A DNA stretch of 64,000 nucleotides from Sporichthya brevicatena. Its GTDB lineage: Bacteria > Actinomycetota > Actinomycetes > Sporichthyales > Sporichthyaceae. Below are positions 52,857-63,431 of this stretch, piece by piece; the first letter of the stretch is position 1, and each line of letters starts with the position of its first letter. The position numbers and the translations under genes are program-made. The notes beneath the pieces were generated by a model. It was given only the letters and a program-made list of their open reading frames with translations. It was not told the DNA's origin and did no database searches. The DNA is taken from contig NZ_BAAAHE010000011.1 of the NCBI RefSeq assembly GCF_039525035.1, forward strand, positions 3,942-67,941, written 5' to 3'.

Positions 52857-54521
52857 ATGACCGACGGCCCGCTGATCGTGCAGTCCGACAAGACCCTCCT
52901 GCTCGAGGTCGACCACGAGCAGGCCGAGGCCTGTCGGCGGGCCATCGCGCCCTTCGCCGAGCTGGAGCGCTCCCCCGAGCACGTCCACACCTACCGGCTG
53001 ACGCCGCTGGGCCTGTGGAACGCCCGGGCGGCCGGCCACGACGCCGAGCAGGTCGTCGACACGCTGCTGAAGTACTCCCGCTACGCCGTTCCGCACTCGC
53101 TGCTCGTCGACGTCGCGGAGACCATGGCCCGCTACGGCCGGCTGCGACTGGAGAAACACCCGGTGCACGGCCTGGTGCTCTCGACCACCGACCGGCCGGT
53201 GCTCGAAGAGGTGCTGCGGTCGAAGAAGGTCGCCCCGCTGGTCGGCGAGCGCATCGACCCCGACACGGTCGTCGTCCACCCGTCCGAGCGCGGGCACCTC
53301 AAGCAGGTCCTGCTCAAGGTCGGCTGGCCGGCCGAGGACTTCGCCGGGTACGTCGACGGCGAGGCGCACCCGATCTTCCTCGACGAGGACGGCTGGACGC
53401 TGCGGCCCTACCAGCGCGAGGCCGTGACCGGGTTCTGGCACGGCGGATCCGGCGTCGTCGTCCTCCCCTGCGGCGCGGGCAAGACCCTCGTCGGCGCGGC
53501 CGCGATGGCCGAGGCGAAGGCGACGACGCTGATCCTCGTCACCAACACCGTCTCGGCGCACCAGTGGCGCACGGAGCTGCTCAAGCGCACGTCGCTGACC
53601 GAGAACGAGATCGGCGAGTACTCCGGGCAGCGCAAGGAGATCCGGCCGGTCACGATCGCGACCTACCAGGTCCTGACGACGAAGCGGAAGGGCGTCTACG
53701 CACACCTCGAGCTCTTCGACGCCCGCGACTGGGGCCTGATCGTCTACGACGAGGTGCACCTGCTCCCGGCGCCGATCTTCCGGCTGACCGCGGACCTGCA
53801 GGCGCGGCGCCGCCTCGGTCTGACGGCCACTCTGATCCGCGAGGACGGCCGCGAGGGCGACGTGTTCTCCCTGATCGGCCCGAAGCGTTACGACGCCCCG
53901 TGGAAGGACATCGAGGCCCAGGGCTACATCGCGCCCGCCGACTGCGTCGAGGTCCGCGTGACGCTGACCGACCACGAGCGGCTGCTCACCGCGACCGCCG
54001 AGGCCGAGGAGCGCTACAAGCTCGCCTCCACCGCGCGGTCGAAGTCGCGGGTGGTCGAGGCGCTCGTCCAGAAGCACGCGGGCGAGCAGGTCCTCGTCAT
54101 CGGCCAGTACCTCGACCAGCTCGACGATCTCGGCGCGCGGCTGGACGCCCCCGTCATCAAGGGCGAGACGACGGTCAAGGAGCGCGAGCGCCTGTTCGAC
54201 CTGTTCCGCACCGGGCAGATTCACGTCCTCGTCGTGTCGAAGGTCGCCAACTTCTCGATCGACCTGCCCGAGGCGGCGGTGGCGATCCAGGTGTCCGGCA
54301 CGTTCGGCTCGCGACAGGAGGAGGCCCAGCGCCTCGGGCGGGTCCTGCGCCCCAAGGCCGACGGCCGCGGCGCGCGGTTCTACGCGATCGTCTCCCGCGA
54401 CACCGTCGACCAGGAGTTCGCCGCGCACCGCCAGCGCTTCCTCGCCGAGCAGGGCTACGCGTACCGGATCCTCGACGCCGAGGACGTCCTCGGCGGGGTC
54501 GAGGACCCCGGCACCGGCTGA
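52857..54521 (+). CDS. DNA repair helicase XPB
   Basis: The 554-residue protein begins MTDGPLIVQSDKTLLLEVDHE, as in the bacterial XPB family. It has an N-terminal damage-recognition domain, Walker A in LPCGAGKT (203-210), the DEVH box at 298-301, the RED motif in LIREDG, and the C-terminal helicase block with QRLGRVLRPK. It should be an ATP-dependent 3'-5' helicase in repair. Another ATG nine bases upstream (MGRMTDG) is possible. The HD-domain gene starts 5 bp downstream. Confidence 0.92.
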   Translation: MTDGPLIVQSDKTLLLEVDHEQAEACRRAIAPFAELERSPEHVHTYRLTPLGLWNARAAGHDAEQVVDTLLKYSRYAVPHSLLVDVAETMARYGRLRLEKHPVHGLVLSTTDRPVLEEVLRSKKVAPLVGERIDPDTVVVHPSERGHLKQVLLKVGWPAEDFAGYVDGEAHPIFLDEDGWTLRPYQREAVTGFWHGGSGVVVLPCGAGKTLVGAAAMAEAKATTLILVTNTVSAHQWRTELLKRTSLTENEIGEYSGQRKEIRPVTIATYQVLTTKRKGVYAHLELFDARDWGLIVYDEVHLLPAPIFRLTADLQARRRLGLTATLIREDGREGDVFSLIGPKRYDAPWKDIEAQGYIAPADCVEVRVTLTDHERLLTATAEAEERYKLASTARSKSRVVEALVQKHAGEQVLVIGQYLDQLDDLGARLDAPVIKGETTVKERERLFDLFRTGQIHVLVVSKVANFSIDLPEAAVAIQVSGTFGSRQEEAQRLGRVLRPKADGRGARFYAIVSRDTVDQEFAAHRQRFLAEQGYAYRILDAEDVLGGVEDPGTG

Positions 54522-54526
54522 TTCCC

Positions 54527-55156
54527 GTGGAGCTCGTCGAGCGCTGGGACGCGCTGCTGCGCGGCGCGGGCGCGGCGGACGCCGCCGCGACCGGGGCGCA
54601 GCTGCTCGGGCGGTGGGCCGAGCCCCACCGGCGCTACCACGACCTCGCCCACCTCGCGGCGGTGCTCGACGGCGTCGACGTCCTCGCCGACCACGCGGAC
54701 GACGCGACCGCCGTCCGGCTCGCGGCCTGGTACCACGACGCGGTGTACGCCTGCGCCCCCGACGACGAGGAGCAGAGCGCACGGCTCGCGGAGGCCGAGC
54801 TGTCCGCGCTCGGGCTGCCCGCCGCCCGGGTGGCCGAGGTCGCGCGGCTGGTGCGCCTGACGACGACACACGATCCCGCCTCGGGCGACCGCAACGGCGA
54901 GGTCCTCTGCGACGCCGACCTCGCGGTGCTCGCCGGGTCGGCGGCGGACTACCGCCGCTACACCGACGCGGTGCGCGCCGAGTACGCCCACGTCCCGGAC
55001 GAGGAGTTCCGCGCCGGCCGCGCGCGGATCCTGATCTCGCTGCTCGCGATGCCCGCGCTGTTCCGCACCCCAGCGGGAAGGGATCGCTGGGAGGCGGACG
55101 CGCGAGCGAACGTCAGCGCGGAGCTAACCGAGCTGACTGGCCGTCAGGAAGCCTGA
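54527..55156 (+). CDS. HD domain-containing predicted phosphohydrolase
   Basis: The 209-residue protein contains a YHDLAHL histidine motif, the WYHDAVY HD signature and later CDADLAVLAG with an Asp, the pattern of metal-dependent HD phosphohydrolases. Related actinobacterial proteins of this length have no firm substrate. The GTG at 54527 is 5 bp after the XPB stop, so the two are cotranscribed. Its 3' end overlaps the convergent DUF4031 gene by 13 bp. Confidence 0.8.
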   Translation: MELVERWDALLRGAGAADAAATGAQLLGRWAEPHRRYHDLAHLAAVLDGVDVLADHADDATAVRLAAWYHDAVYACAPDDEEQSARLAEAELSALGLPAARVAEVARLVRLTTTHDPASGDRNGEVLCDADLAVLAGSAADYRRYTDAVRAEYAHVPDEEFRAGRARILISLLAMPALFRTPAGRDRWEADARANVSAELTELTGRQEA

Positions 55157-55425
55157 CGCAGGTACGACGGCACCTTCGGGGTGCGCAGACCGACGGCGCG
55201 GAGGGCGCGCACGATGTCCCGGGGCGACACCGGCCGGGCCCCGGCCGCGACGATCCGGTCGTACCACTCGGCCGGGACGTCGTAGTGGTCCCGGTCGAAC
55301 GCCTCGGCCGGGATTCCCGCGACCGCGGCGAACGCGTGCAGCTCGTCCAGCGACGTGTCCGAGGCGACGTGCGACCACAGCCGCCCGTGCCCCGCCCAGG
55401 TCGGGGGATCGATCAACATCGCCAT
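55144..55425 (-). CDS. DUF4031 domain-containing protein
   Basis: The 93-residue protein reads MAMLIDPPTWAGHGRLWSHVASD at the start and VSPRDIVRALRAVGLR later, both typical of DUF4031, a small family of unknown function often next to HD-domain genes. A His-rich region (GHGRLWSH) could bind metal. It overlaps the HD gene tail-to-tail by 13 bp, which is unusual and suggests mutual interference of the two transcripts. Confidence 0.82.
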   Translation of the reverse strand: MAMLIDPPTWAGHGRLWSHVASDTSLDELHAFAAVAGIPAEAFDRDHYDVPAEWYDRIVAAGARPVSPRDIVRALRAVGLRTPKVPSYLRQAS

Positions 55426-55553
55426 GTCCCTCAGGTTATGCAGCCGATTTCCCCGGTGCCGCGGACTTGACGCTCACCACACCAACGGCGTACCCAGACC
55501 CCCGCATCCCGGCCGTGGTGCCTCCCTCAACCCGTCCGGGAGGCGCGCACTCC

Positions 55554-55629
55554 GCTCATGCATGAGCAGAGCGTCGATTCGTGTCCGATTTGTCCCGATT
55601 CGATCGACCACCCGCTCATGCATGAGCGG
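55554..55629. repeat. Twin 14-bp palindrome element, family D copy 2
   Basis: GCTCATGCATGAGC is at 55554-55567 and 55614-55627, 60 bp start to start; the second extends to 18 bp (55612-55629). The interval begins AGAGCGTCGATT and ends GATCGACCACCC, like copy 1 at 27809-27883. Unlike the first copy, this one lies in a divergent intergenic region (55426-55693). The rest of that region shows no gene. Confidence 0.85.
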
Positions 55630-55693
55630 CGACGGGGGCGCCGGGGGTGCGGGGGCGGGGCGTCGGGGGCGCGGGGGCGGGGAGAATCGGGGG

Positions 55694-56050
55694 GTGCGGA
55701 CGACGGACGAGGCGCTGCTGGACGCCCGGGCGCGGGTGCTGGCGGACCTGACGGCGACGGGGGCGGCGACGGCCGACTCGGTGTCGGTCCTGGAGGAGAA
55801 GCTCGCCGAGCGCCGGTGGTGGGCGGACGAGTGGCCCGAGGGCACCGCGTACGTCGCGGGGCAGGTCGCGCAGGACGTCCAGGACGCGCTGCTCGACTCC
55901 GGCATCGGCCGCTGGCCCCTGTGCCGGCGGTGCGCCCCCGAGGAGGAGCCGCACGAGCTGCGGATCAGCCCCGAGCTCGGCCCCGACCCGGAGTGGGTCT
56001 GCGAGCAGTCCGGGGCACCGATCGCTCCACTCGGGGCGCTGACCGCCTGA
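55694..56050 (+). CDS. Hypothetical protein with CxxC motif
   Basis: The 118-residue protein begins at a GTG after GGAGAATCGGGG. It has an alanine-rich helical N-terminal part, a Trp-rich turn (RRWWADEWPEG), then LCRRC and a later Cys with VCEQSG, a possible zinc site. It lacks signal peptide and membrane segments. I recognise no family. A nitronate monooxygenase gene follows 77 bp downstream on the same strand. Confidence 0.55.
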   Translation: MRTTDEALLDARARVLADLTATGAATADSVSVLEEKLAERRWWADEWPEGTAYVAGQVAQDVQDALLDSGIGRWPLCRRCAPEEEPHELRISPELGPDPEWVCEQSGAPIAPLGALTA

Positions 56051-56127
56051 CCGTTCGGCCCCGTCCGGGTCCATGCTGGTCGTAGCGCGCGATCACCGAC
56101 GCCGACGACGGACGGAGCGCCTTGACG

Positions 56128-57111
56128 ATGGTGACGACCCGGTTCACCGAGCTGTTCGAGCTCGACCACCCGATCATGTCCGCGCCGATGGCGCTGCACA
56201 GCGGCGGTTCGCTCGCCGCCGCGGTGTCCGCGGCCGGCGGGCTGGGGTCCTTCGGCGGGATCCATCCCGCGCGGGGGCCGGACTGGATCGAAGCGGAGAT
56301 CCTGCGGATCCGCGGGGCGACGGACCGCCCGTTCGGGGTCGGGTTCATCACCGCCTTCCTCCCGATGTTCGGGTCGCTGCTCGACGCCGCCCTCGCGGGC
56401 CGGCCGCAGGTCGTCGCGTTCTCCTTCGGCGACCCGGGGCCCTACGTCGCGCAGGCGAAGGACGCCGGCGCCACCGTGATGTGCCAGGTCCAGAACCTGA
56501 CGGATGCCCAGCTCGCCGTCGACGCCGGGGCCGACATCCTCGTCGCCCAGGGGACGGAGGCCGGCGGGCACACCGGCACCCGCGGGCTGCTCCCACTCCT
56601 CGGCGCGGTGCTCGACCGCTACCCCGACATCCCCGTCCTCGCCGCCGGCGGGATCACCGACGGCCGCAGCCTTGCCGCCGTCCTCGCGGCCGGGGCCGAC
56701 GGCGCGTGGGTCGGCACGGCGTTCCTCGCCACGGACGAGGCCGTCGAGGTGCACGACGTCCACAAGCAGCTCATCGTCGCCAGCGACGGCGACGACACGG
56801 TCTGGACGCGGGTGTACGACATCGCCTCCGGCCTGCCCTGGCCCGAGGGTGTCGGGGAGCGGGTGCGACGCAACGCCCACGTCGACCGCTGGACCGGACG
56901 CGAGTCCGAGCTCAAACCCGCGCCGCGGCCTGAGGGCGCGCCGGTCGAGAACCCGTTCGCGAAGCCGCCGGACCCCGCGACCGACGCGGTCCTCTACGGC
57001 CAGGGCGCCCACGCGGTCACCGCGGTGCGGCCCGCGGCCGAGGTGCTGCGCTCGATCTCCGGCGACGCCGAGGCGCTGCTGCGCGCCCGCACGAGCACCC
57101 TGCTCGGCTGA
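56128..57111 (+). CDS. Nitronate monooxygenase (2-nitropropane dioxygenase family)
   Basis: The 327-residue FMN TIM-barrel protein has FELDHPIMSAPMALHSGG at the N-terminus, the motif QGTEAGGHTG, and the phosphate-binding AAGGITDGRSLAAVLAAGADGAWVGTAF (landmark only GADGAWVGT). It oxidises nitronates, or in some relatives acts as an enoyl reductase. ATG 56128 is chosen; an in-frame TTG at 56122 is closer to GGAG. A long terminator hairpin starts 9 bp after the stop. Confidence 0.88.
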   Translation: MVTTRFTELFELDHPIMSAPMALHSGGSLAAAVSAAGGLGSFGGIHPARGPDWIEAEILRIRGATDRPFGVGFITAFLPMFGSLLDAALAGRPQVVAFSFGDPGPYVAQAKDAGATVMCQVQNLTDAQLAVDAGADILVAQGTEAGGHTGTRGLLPLLGAVLDRYPDIPVLAAGGITDGRSLAAVLAAGADGAWVGTAFLATDEAVEVHDVHKQLIVASDGDDTVWTRVYDIASGLPWPEGVGERVRRNAHVDRWTGRESELKPAPRPEGAPVENPFAKPPDPATDAVLYGQGAHAVTAVRPAAEVLRSISGDAEALLRARTSTLLG

Positions 57112-57119
57112 CGAACGGC

Positions 57120-57155
57120 CGAAGGCCCCGGCGGGAGATCCCGCCGGGGCCTTCG
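57120..57155. terminator. Strong hairpin between nitronate monooxygenase and groEL
   Basis: CGAAGGCCCCGGCGGGA (57120-57136) pairs with its complement at 57139-57155, giving a 17-bp stem around a nominal 2-nt loop. It lies in the convergent space, and either gene may use it. There is no T-tract. Confidence 0.7.
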
Positions 57156-57198
57156 TGTCAGATCGTGCTGGTCGTGCTGGTGGTGCGAGGAGCTGGAC

Positions 57199-58980
<1,782 letters not shown>

Positions 58981-58984
58981 TCCC

Positions 58985-59014
58985 ATGATTAGCACTCGAC
59001 CCCCGCGAGTGCAA
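58985..59014 (-). promoter_or_regulatory. groEL promoter, sigma70-like
   Basis: On the minus strand TTGCAC (59009-59014) and TAATCA (58986-58991) are separated by exactly 17 bp. The promoter is flanked and overlapped by the two CIRCE elements, giving an untranslated leader of about 145 nt. Confidence 0.7.
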
Positions 59015-59015
59015 G
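58989..59015. promoter_or_regulatory. CIRCE element, overlapping the groEL -35/-10 region
   Basis: TTAGCACTC is a perfect left arm, then a 9-bp spacer and GAGTGCAAG. It overlaps both the -35 and -10 hexamers, so HrcA binding would exclude RNA polymerase. The two elements start 35 bp apart. Confidence 0.85.
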
Positions 59016-59042
59016 CTCGGATCCCGCTCGACCCGGCCCGAG

Positions 59043-59693
59043 TCAGGCCTCGACGCTCGGGGTCGCGTCGCGCTTGGTCTCGCCGACCTTGAAGTAGTCG
59101 CCGCCCTTGCGCTTGCTGTCGTCGGTGCCCCAGTCGAGCTGGCGGTCCAGCTTCGCCAGCCGCGGGATGTGCTTGGAGCAGTGGATGTAGGCCTCGTGGA
59201 CGTGCACCGCGACCCAGCGCTCGGGCCGGCGACCGCCCTGGCGGGTCAGCATCTCCAGCAGCGGGACCGTCACACGCTCGTCGGCGAGCAGGTCCTCGTG
59301 CTCGAGGATCGTCGCGGCGCCGTTGACGTGAAGCCCGATCAGATCGTCGAAGAAGTCGACGAACATCAGCCCGACGTGAGCGTTCTCGATGATGTTGCCG
59401 AGGCTGGCGTAGACGCCGTTGCCGCGCAGTTCGGGGTAGACCAGCGTCCGCTCGTCGAGAGCGACGACGAAGCCGGCCTCACCGGCCCGGAAGGAGGAGT
59501 CGCACTCACCGCGGGCGTCCGCGGTGGCGATGAAGACCATCTCCTGGCGCGCGATGAACTCGCGCATGGCCTCGTTGAGGTGGTCGAGCATCTGACGGTC
59601 GTAGAACGAGCGGGCCCGATCGACCGCGTCCCAGCGCTCCTGGACGGCGTGCTCACCGTCGGAGCCGGGCAGACGTGAGTTGTCCGTGGACAT
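59043..59693 (-). CDS. Pyridoxamine 5'-phosphate oxidase-like FMN-binding split-barrel protein
   Basis: The 216-residue protein has a helical N-terminus and a split-barrel core with [25 protein letters not shown], shown by ATAD and SSFRAG as the FMN-binding landmarks, then [13 protein letters not shown] and [12 protein letters not shown] near the end. It resembles the PNPOx-like group annotated as pyridoxamine 5'-phosphate oxidase family but is not PdxH. Substrate and cofactor (FMN or F420) are unclear. It is on the groEL strand, upstream of the groEL promoter. Confidence 0.82.
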   Translation of the reverse strand: MSTDNSRLPGSDGEHAVQERWDAVDRARSFYDRQMLDHLNEAMREFIARQEMVFIATADARGECDSSFRAGEAGFVVALDERTLVYPELRGNGVYASLGNIIENAHVGLMFVDFFDDLIGLHVNGAATILEHEDLLADERVTVPLLEMLTRQGGRRPERWVAVHVHEAYIHCSKHIPRLAKLDRQLDWGTDDSKRKGGDYFKVGETKRDATPSVEA

Positions 59694-59754
59694 CTGGACA
59701 CCGTACAGACGGCCGGCGGACCTCCGGGACGAATCCCGGCCTTACAGCTTGGTT

Positions 59755-59958
59755 CTAGGCGATGGTGCGAACCGCGTCCGCCTGGGGCCCCTTGGCGCCC
59801 TGGGCGATCTCGAACTCGACCCGCTGGCCCTCGTCGAGGGAGCGGTAACCATCAGCCTGAATTGCCGAGTAGTGCACGAACACGTCCGCGCCACCGTCGA
59901 CCGCGATGAAGCCGTAGCCCTTCTCCGCGTTGAACCATTTGACGGTGCCTTGAGGCAT
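59755..59958 (-). CDS. Cold-shock protein, CspA family
   Basis: The 67-residue protein is a bare cold-shock domain: [18 protein letters not shown] with RNP-1 KGYGFI, RNP-2 VFVHYSAI and the end [11 protein letters not shown]. It should act as an RNA chaperone. GGAGAG precedes the ATG at 59958. The leader upstream (59959-60091) is about 130 bp and has no other gene. This is the second csp gene in the window. Confidence 0.95.
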   Translation of the reverse strand: MPQGTVKWFNAEKGYGFIAVDGGADVFVHYSAIQADGYRSLDEGQRVEFEIAQGAKGPQADAVRTIA

Positions 59959-60091
59959 CGGTCTCTCCTGGTGCCGAGCTGAACTTGATGTGACGCCGCT
60001 GACATTAGCGGGCGGCACAAGCCCAGGACCAGGGGTTTCGCGCGCGAGAGTGAGCCCGTTCCGGACGCCGCGAGCCGCCCGAGACCCCTCG

Positions 60092-61339
60092 TCAGATCCC
60101 GGCGGACCGGTACGACGCCATCGTCGGCTTGATGGTCGCGGTCGGACCGACGTGCGCCGCGATCGCGTCCAGCGTCTTGAGTCCGTCACCGGTGTTGAAC
60201 ACGACGGTCTCGGCGTCGGGGTCGAGCTGGCCGGTCGCGAGGAGCTTGCGCAGCGTCGCGATCGTGACACCGCCCGCCGTCTCACCGAAGATGCCCTCGG
60301 TCCGGGCGAGCAGCTTCATGCCCTCGACGACCTCGTCGTCGGAGACGTCCTCGACGGTCCCGCCGGTGCGCCGGCAGACGTCGAGCACGTACGGGCCGTC
60401 GGCCGGGTTGCCGATCGCGAGGGACTTGGCGATGGTGTCGGGCCGGACCGGGGCGACGAAGTCGCGGCCGTCCTTGAACGCCACCGAGACCGGGGAGCAC
60501 CCGGTCGCCTGGGCGCCGAAGATCTTGTACGGCGTCTGTTCGACCAGACCGAGCTTCGCGAACTCGGTGTAGGCCTTGTCCACCTTCGTCAGCTGCGAGC
60601 CGGACGCGATCGGGATGACGGTCTGCGGCGGGATGCGCCAACCGAGCTGCTCGGCGACCTCGTACCCGAGGGTCTTCGAACCCTCGGCGTAGTACGGACG
60701 GACGTTGACGTTCACGAACGCCCAGTCCTCCTCCTCGCCGGCGAGCTCGGAGGCGAGGCGGTTGACGTCGTCGTAGTTGCCCTCGACGGCCAGCAGCGTG
60801 CCCGCGTAGACCGCGGTGGTGAGGATCTTCTGCTGCTCGAGGTCGGCCGGGATCATCACGACCGACTTGATGCCGGCGCGGGCCGCGGCCGCGGCGACGG
60901 CGTTGGCGAGATTGCCGGTCGACGGGCAGGCGAGGACGGTGAAGCCGAGCTCGCGGGCCGCGGCCAGGGCGACGGCGACGACGCGGTCCTTGAACGAGTG
61001 CGTCGGGTTGCCGGAGTCGTCCTTCACCCACAGGCGCTTCATGCCGAGTTCGGCCGCGAGGTTGTCGGCGCGGATCAGCTTCGTCCAGCCCGGGTTGAGG
61101 GTCTTGGTCTCGGCGACGTGGGACGGGACCGGGAGCAGGTCCTTGTAGCGCCAGATGTTGGTGGGGCCGGCCTCGATGGTGGCGCGGGTGATCGTCGGGA
61201 AGTCGTAGGCGACCTCGAGCGGGCCGAAGCACTCACCGCAGGCGTAGAGGGGGCCGATCTCGTAGGCGGAGCCGCATTCGCGACAGCTCAGGCCGGTGGC
61301 ACTGCCCAGAAGACGGGGGGCCGGGGGTGCAGACGTCAT
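60092..61339 (-). CDS. thrC: Threonine synthase
   Basis: The 415-residue PLP enzyme converts O-phosphohomoserine to threonine. It has an N-terminal zinc-ribbon-like region with Cys19, Cys22, Cys34 and Cys37, the PLP lysine Lys117 in NPTHSFKDR, and the phosphate-binding [11 protein letters not shown]. The long N-terminus and Cys residues place it in the thrC group common in actinobacteria and plants. The ATG at 61339 lies about 10 nt after an AGGAGAGG site, behind a SAM-I riboswitch. Confidence 0.95.
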   Translation of the reverse strand: MTSAPPAPRLLGSATGLSCRECGSAYEIGPLYACGECFGPLEVAYDFPTITRATIEAGPTNIWRYKDLLPVPSHVAETKTLNPGWTKLIRADNLAAELGMKRLWVKDDSGNPTHSFKDRVVAVALAAARELGFTVLACPSTGNLANAVAAAAARAGIKSVVMIPADLEQQKILTTAVYAGTLLAVEGNYDDVNRLASELAGEEEDWAFVNVNVRPYYAEGSKTLGYEVAEQLGWRIPPQTVIPIASGSQLTKVDKAYTEFAKLGLVEQTPYKIFGAQATGCSPVSVAFKDGRDFVAPVRPDTIAKSLAIGNPADGPYVLDVCRRTGGTVEDVSDDEVVEGMKLLARTEGIFGETAGGVTIATLRKLLATGQLDPDAETVVFNTGDGLKTLDAIAAHVGPTATIKPTMASYRSAGI

Positions 61340-61357
61340 GGCGTGGGAGTTCCTCTC

Positions 61358-61499
61358 CTCATCTTCCCCGGCGGCGGATCACCGACCGGGACGGAGTTGG
61401 CACCGTCTCCCGCACACCGGATCCGAACGGATCGCGGCGGAGTTTGCGGGTGGTTGCCGGGGCTTCACCGAGCCGTATCTCTCAGCCCCTCTGGATGAG
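61358..61499 (-). promoter_or_regulatory. SAM-I (S-box) riboswitch upstream of thrC
   Basis: Read on the minus strand, the P1 stem pairs CTCATC with GATGAG. Inside are the S-box hallmarks AGAGGGGCTGAGAG, GGTGAAGCCCCGGCAACC, then a variable P3 (CCCGCA/TGCGGG) and GGTGCCAACTCC. The 3' P1 strand GATGAG runs into the Shine-Dalgarno region GAGGAGAGG of thrC, so SAM binding should hide part of it and reduce translation. The whole 255-bp thrC/gpgS intergenic region holds no other gene. Confidence 0.85.
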
Positions 61500-61594
61500 C
61501 GTGTTCAGTTGTGCTGTTCATCGTAGACGAAGATGGAGGGTGCCCTGTCGGGTAGACGGCCCGGCAGGACGGAGCGCGAACGGCGAGGAGCGGC

Positions 61595-62593
61595 GTGCAG
61601 GCCCAGGTCAGACAGTGGTTCGAGCGCCGCACGAGCGGGCTCGCGGACTGGTCGCCGGCGCAGGTGCTGGCCGCGAAGAATGCGGCGGACGTCACGATCA
61701 GCGTCGTTCTCCCCGCTCTCAACGAGGAGGCGACGGTCGGCGCGATCGTCGACGCAATCCGCCGCGAACTCGTCGAGCGGACCCCCCTGGTCGACGAGCT
61801 GCTGGTGATCGACTCCGGCAGCACCGACCGCACCGCGGAACGCGCATTCGCCGCCGGCGCGCGCGTCGTCCCCCGCGACGACGTCCTGCCCCGGATCCCC
61901 GCCGTCCCCGGCAAGGGCGAGGTGCTCTGGCGGTCACTGCTCGTGAGCACCGGCGATCTCGTGGTGTTCGTCGACGCCGACCTCGAGCGCTTCCGGCCCG
62001 AGATCGTCGTCGGCCTGATCGGGCCGCTGCTGGCCGACCCGGAGGTCGCGCTCGTCAAGGGCCTCTACGACCGGCCGCTGACCAACGGGGGCTCGGTGCT
62101 GCCCGCCGGTGGAGGACGGGTCACCGAACTCGTCGCCCGGCCGCTGCTGAACCTGCACTGGCCCGAGCTCGCCGGCGTCGTGCAGCCGCTCGCGGGTGAG
62201 TACGCCGCCCGGCGCGAGCTGCTCGAGCAGCTGCCCTTCCCCTGCGGCTACGGCGTCGAGATCGCGTTGCTCGTCGACACCCTCGCGCTGCGGGGGCTCG
62301 ACGCGATCGCGCAGGTCGACCTCGGCAGCCGCCACCACCGGCATCAGGACGACGCCGCGCTCGGCCGGATGGCCGCGCAGATCTGGCAGGCGGCCCACGC
62401 CCGGCTCGGGCGGGACGTGCCGGGCCGCGCGCACCCCGCGCCGCCCGCGACGCTGACGCAGTTCACGCGCATCGACGGCGCGATCGAGGTCGCGACCCAC
62501 GACGTGACCGGCCGCGAACGGCCCCCGGTGATCACGTTGCCGGAGTACCGGGCGCACCGCGCGGTCCTGGACGCGAGGACCCGCACGGCGTGA
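61595..62593 (+). CDS. gpgS: Glucosyl-3-phosphoglycerate synthase
   Basis: The 332-residue GT-A enzyme transfers glucose from a nucleotide sugar to 3-phosphoglycerate, the first step to glucosylglycerate and methylglucose lipopolysaccharides. Landmarks are PALNEE (40-45), DSGSTD (73-78), KGEVLW (107-112), the DAD motif at 127-129, LVKGLYDRPLT and PLAGEYAARRELL. All match the Rv1208-type family. The start is a GTG at 61595, divergent from the thrC leader. The next gene overlaps its stop by 4 bp. Confidence 0.92.
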   Translation: MQAQVRQWFERRTSGLADWSPAQVLAAKNAADVTISVVLPALNEEATVGAIVDAIRRELVERTPLVDELLVIDSGSTDRTAERAFAAGARVVPRDDVLPRIPAVPGKGEVLWRSLLVSTGDLVVFVDADLERFRPEIVVGLIGPLLADPEVALVKGLYDRPLTNGGSVLPAGGGRVTELVARPLLNLHWPELAGVVQPLAGEYAARRELLEQLPFPCGYGVEIALLVDTLALRGLDAIAQVDLGSRHHRHQDDAALGRMAAQIWQAAHARLGRDVPGRAHPAPPATLTQFTRIDGAIEVATHDVTGRERPPVITLPEYRAHRAVLDARTRTA

Positions 62594-63396
62594 GCATCAA
62601 GATCGTCTACAGCGACCTCGACGGCACGATGGTCGGGGCCAGGGGGTGCTTCCTGCGTCGCGCGGACCTGGCGCCGACCCTCGAACCCGCGGCCGCGCTG
62701 CACGACCTGCTGGCCGCGGACGTCACCCTCGTCCTGGTGTCGGGACGGACGCGCCTGCAGCTCTCCGAGGCCGCGCGCATCTTCGGCGCGGACGGCTTCG
62801 TCGGCGAACTCGGCGCGGTGATCGGCTGGAAGTACGGGATCGAGCACGAGATCCTCCGCGGCGCCATGCCGCCCGAGTTCGGCGGCAATCTCTACGACGT
62901 CGTCATGGAGATGGGCCTGGTCGAGGAGATCGCGGACGCCTTCCCCGGCCAGCTCGCCCTCTACGACCCCTGGCACCTCGGCCACGAGGCGGACGTGATG
63001 CTCCGCGGCCGCGCCGACGTCGCCGAGGTCGAGAAGTGGCTCGCCGACCGTGGTCTGCCCTGGCTGCGGTTCCACGACAACGGCCGCCTCCCGGCCGCCG
63101 CCGGCCTGACCCCCGACGGCCATCAGCTGCACGTCTACCACCTGATGGCCGACGGCATCACCAAGGGAACCGGCATCGCCGCCGACCTCGCCCGCCGCGG
63201 TCTGACGCCGGATCAGGCGATCGCGATCGGCGACTCCCGCAGCGACCTGGAGATGGCCCCGTTCGTCCGGCAGTTCTTCCTGACCGCGAACGGCGCCCAC
63301 GTCGTCGAGGACGGCTCCCCCGACAACCTGACGGTCTGTCAGGGCGAGAACGGCCTCGGCTGGGTCGAAGCCGTCCGCTGGGCCCTCGACGCCTGA
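62590..63396 (+). CDS. HAD-family phosphatase, probable glucosyl/mannosyl-3-phosphoglycerate phosphatase
   Basis: The 268-residue HAD protein has the nucleophile motif SDLDGT (Asp9, Asp11), a cap domain, LVSGRTRLQ as motif II region, the lysine in TKGTG and GDSRSDLEM as motif IV. Its GTG overlaps the gpgS stop (GTGA), so dephosphorylation of glucosyl-3-phosphoglycerate to glucosylglycerate is the likely role, inferred from coupling. The transcript ends at a family-A-related hairpin. Confidence 0.83.
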   Translation: MSIKIVYSDLDGTMVGARGCFLRRADLAPTLEPAAALHDLLAADVTLVLVSGRTRLQLSEAARIFGADGFVGELGAVIGWKYGIEHEILRGAMPPEFGGNLYDVVMEMGLVEEIADAFPGQLALYDPWHLGHEADVMLRGRADVAEVEKWLADRGLPWLRFHDNGRLPAAAGLTPDGHQLHVYHLMADGITKGTGIAADLARRGLTPDQAIAIGDSRSDLEMAPFVRQFFLTANGAHVVEDGSPDNLTVCQGENGLGWVEAVRWALDA

Positions 63397-63431
63397 CCCG
63401 GCTCACCCCTCTGGCCCCATTCGTCTCATTG

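Noticed and set aside
51377..55156. A plus-strand frame of more than 1200 codons across epoxide hydrolase and XPB
   Set aside because: Only the last 209 codons form a recognisable HD-domain protein; the upstream part is antisense or out of frame to better supported genes.
56122..56127. TTG at 56122 as the nitronate monooxygenase start
   Set aside because: It is closer to GGAG, but the ATG at 56128 gives the usual family N-terminus; both remain possible and the difference is two residues.
61358..61499. The thrC leader as a T-box or cobalamin riboswitch
   Set aside because: No specifier/antiterminator T-box sequence and no B12-box were found, whereas S-box landmarks occur in the right order.
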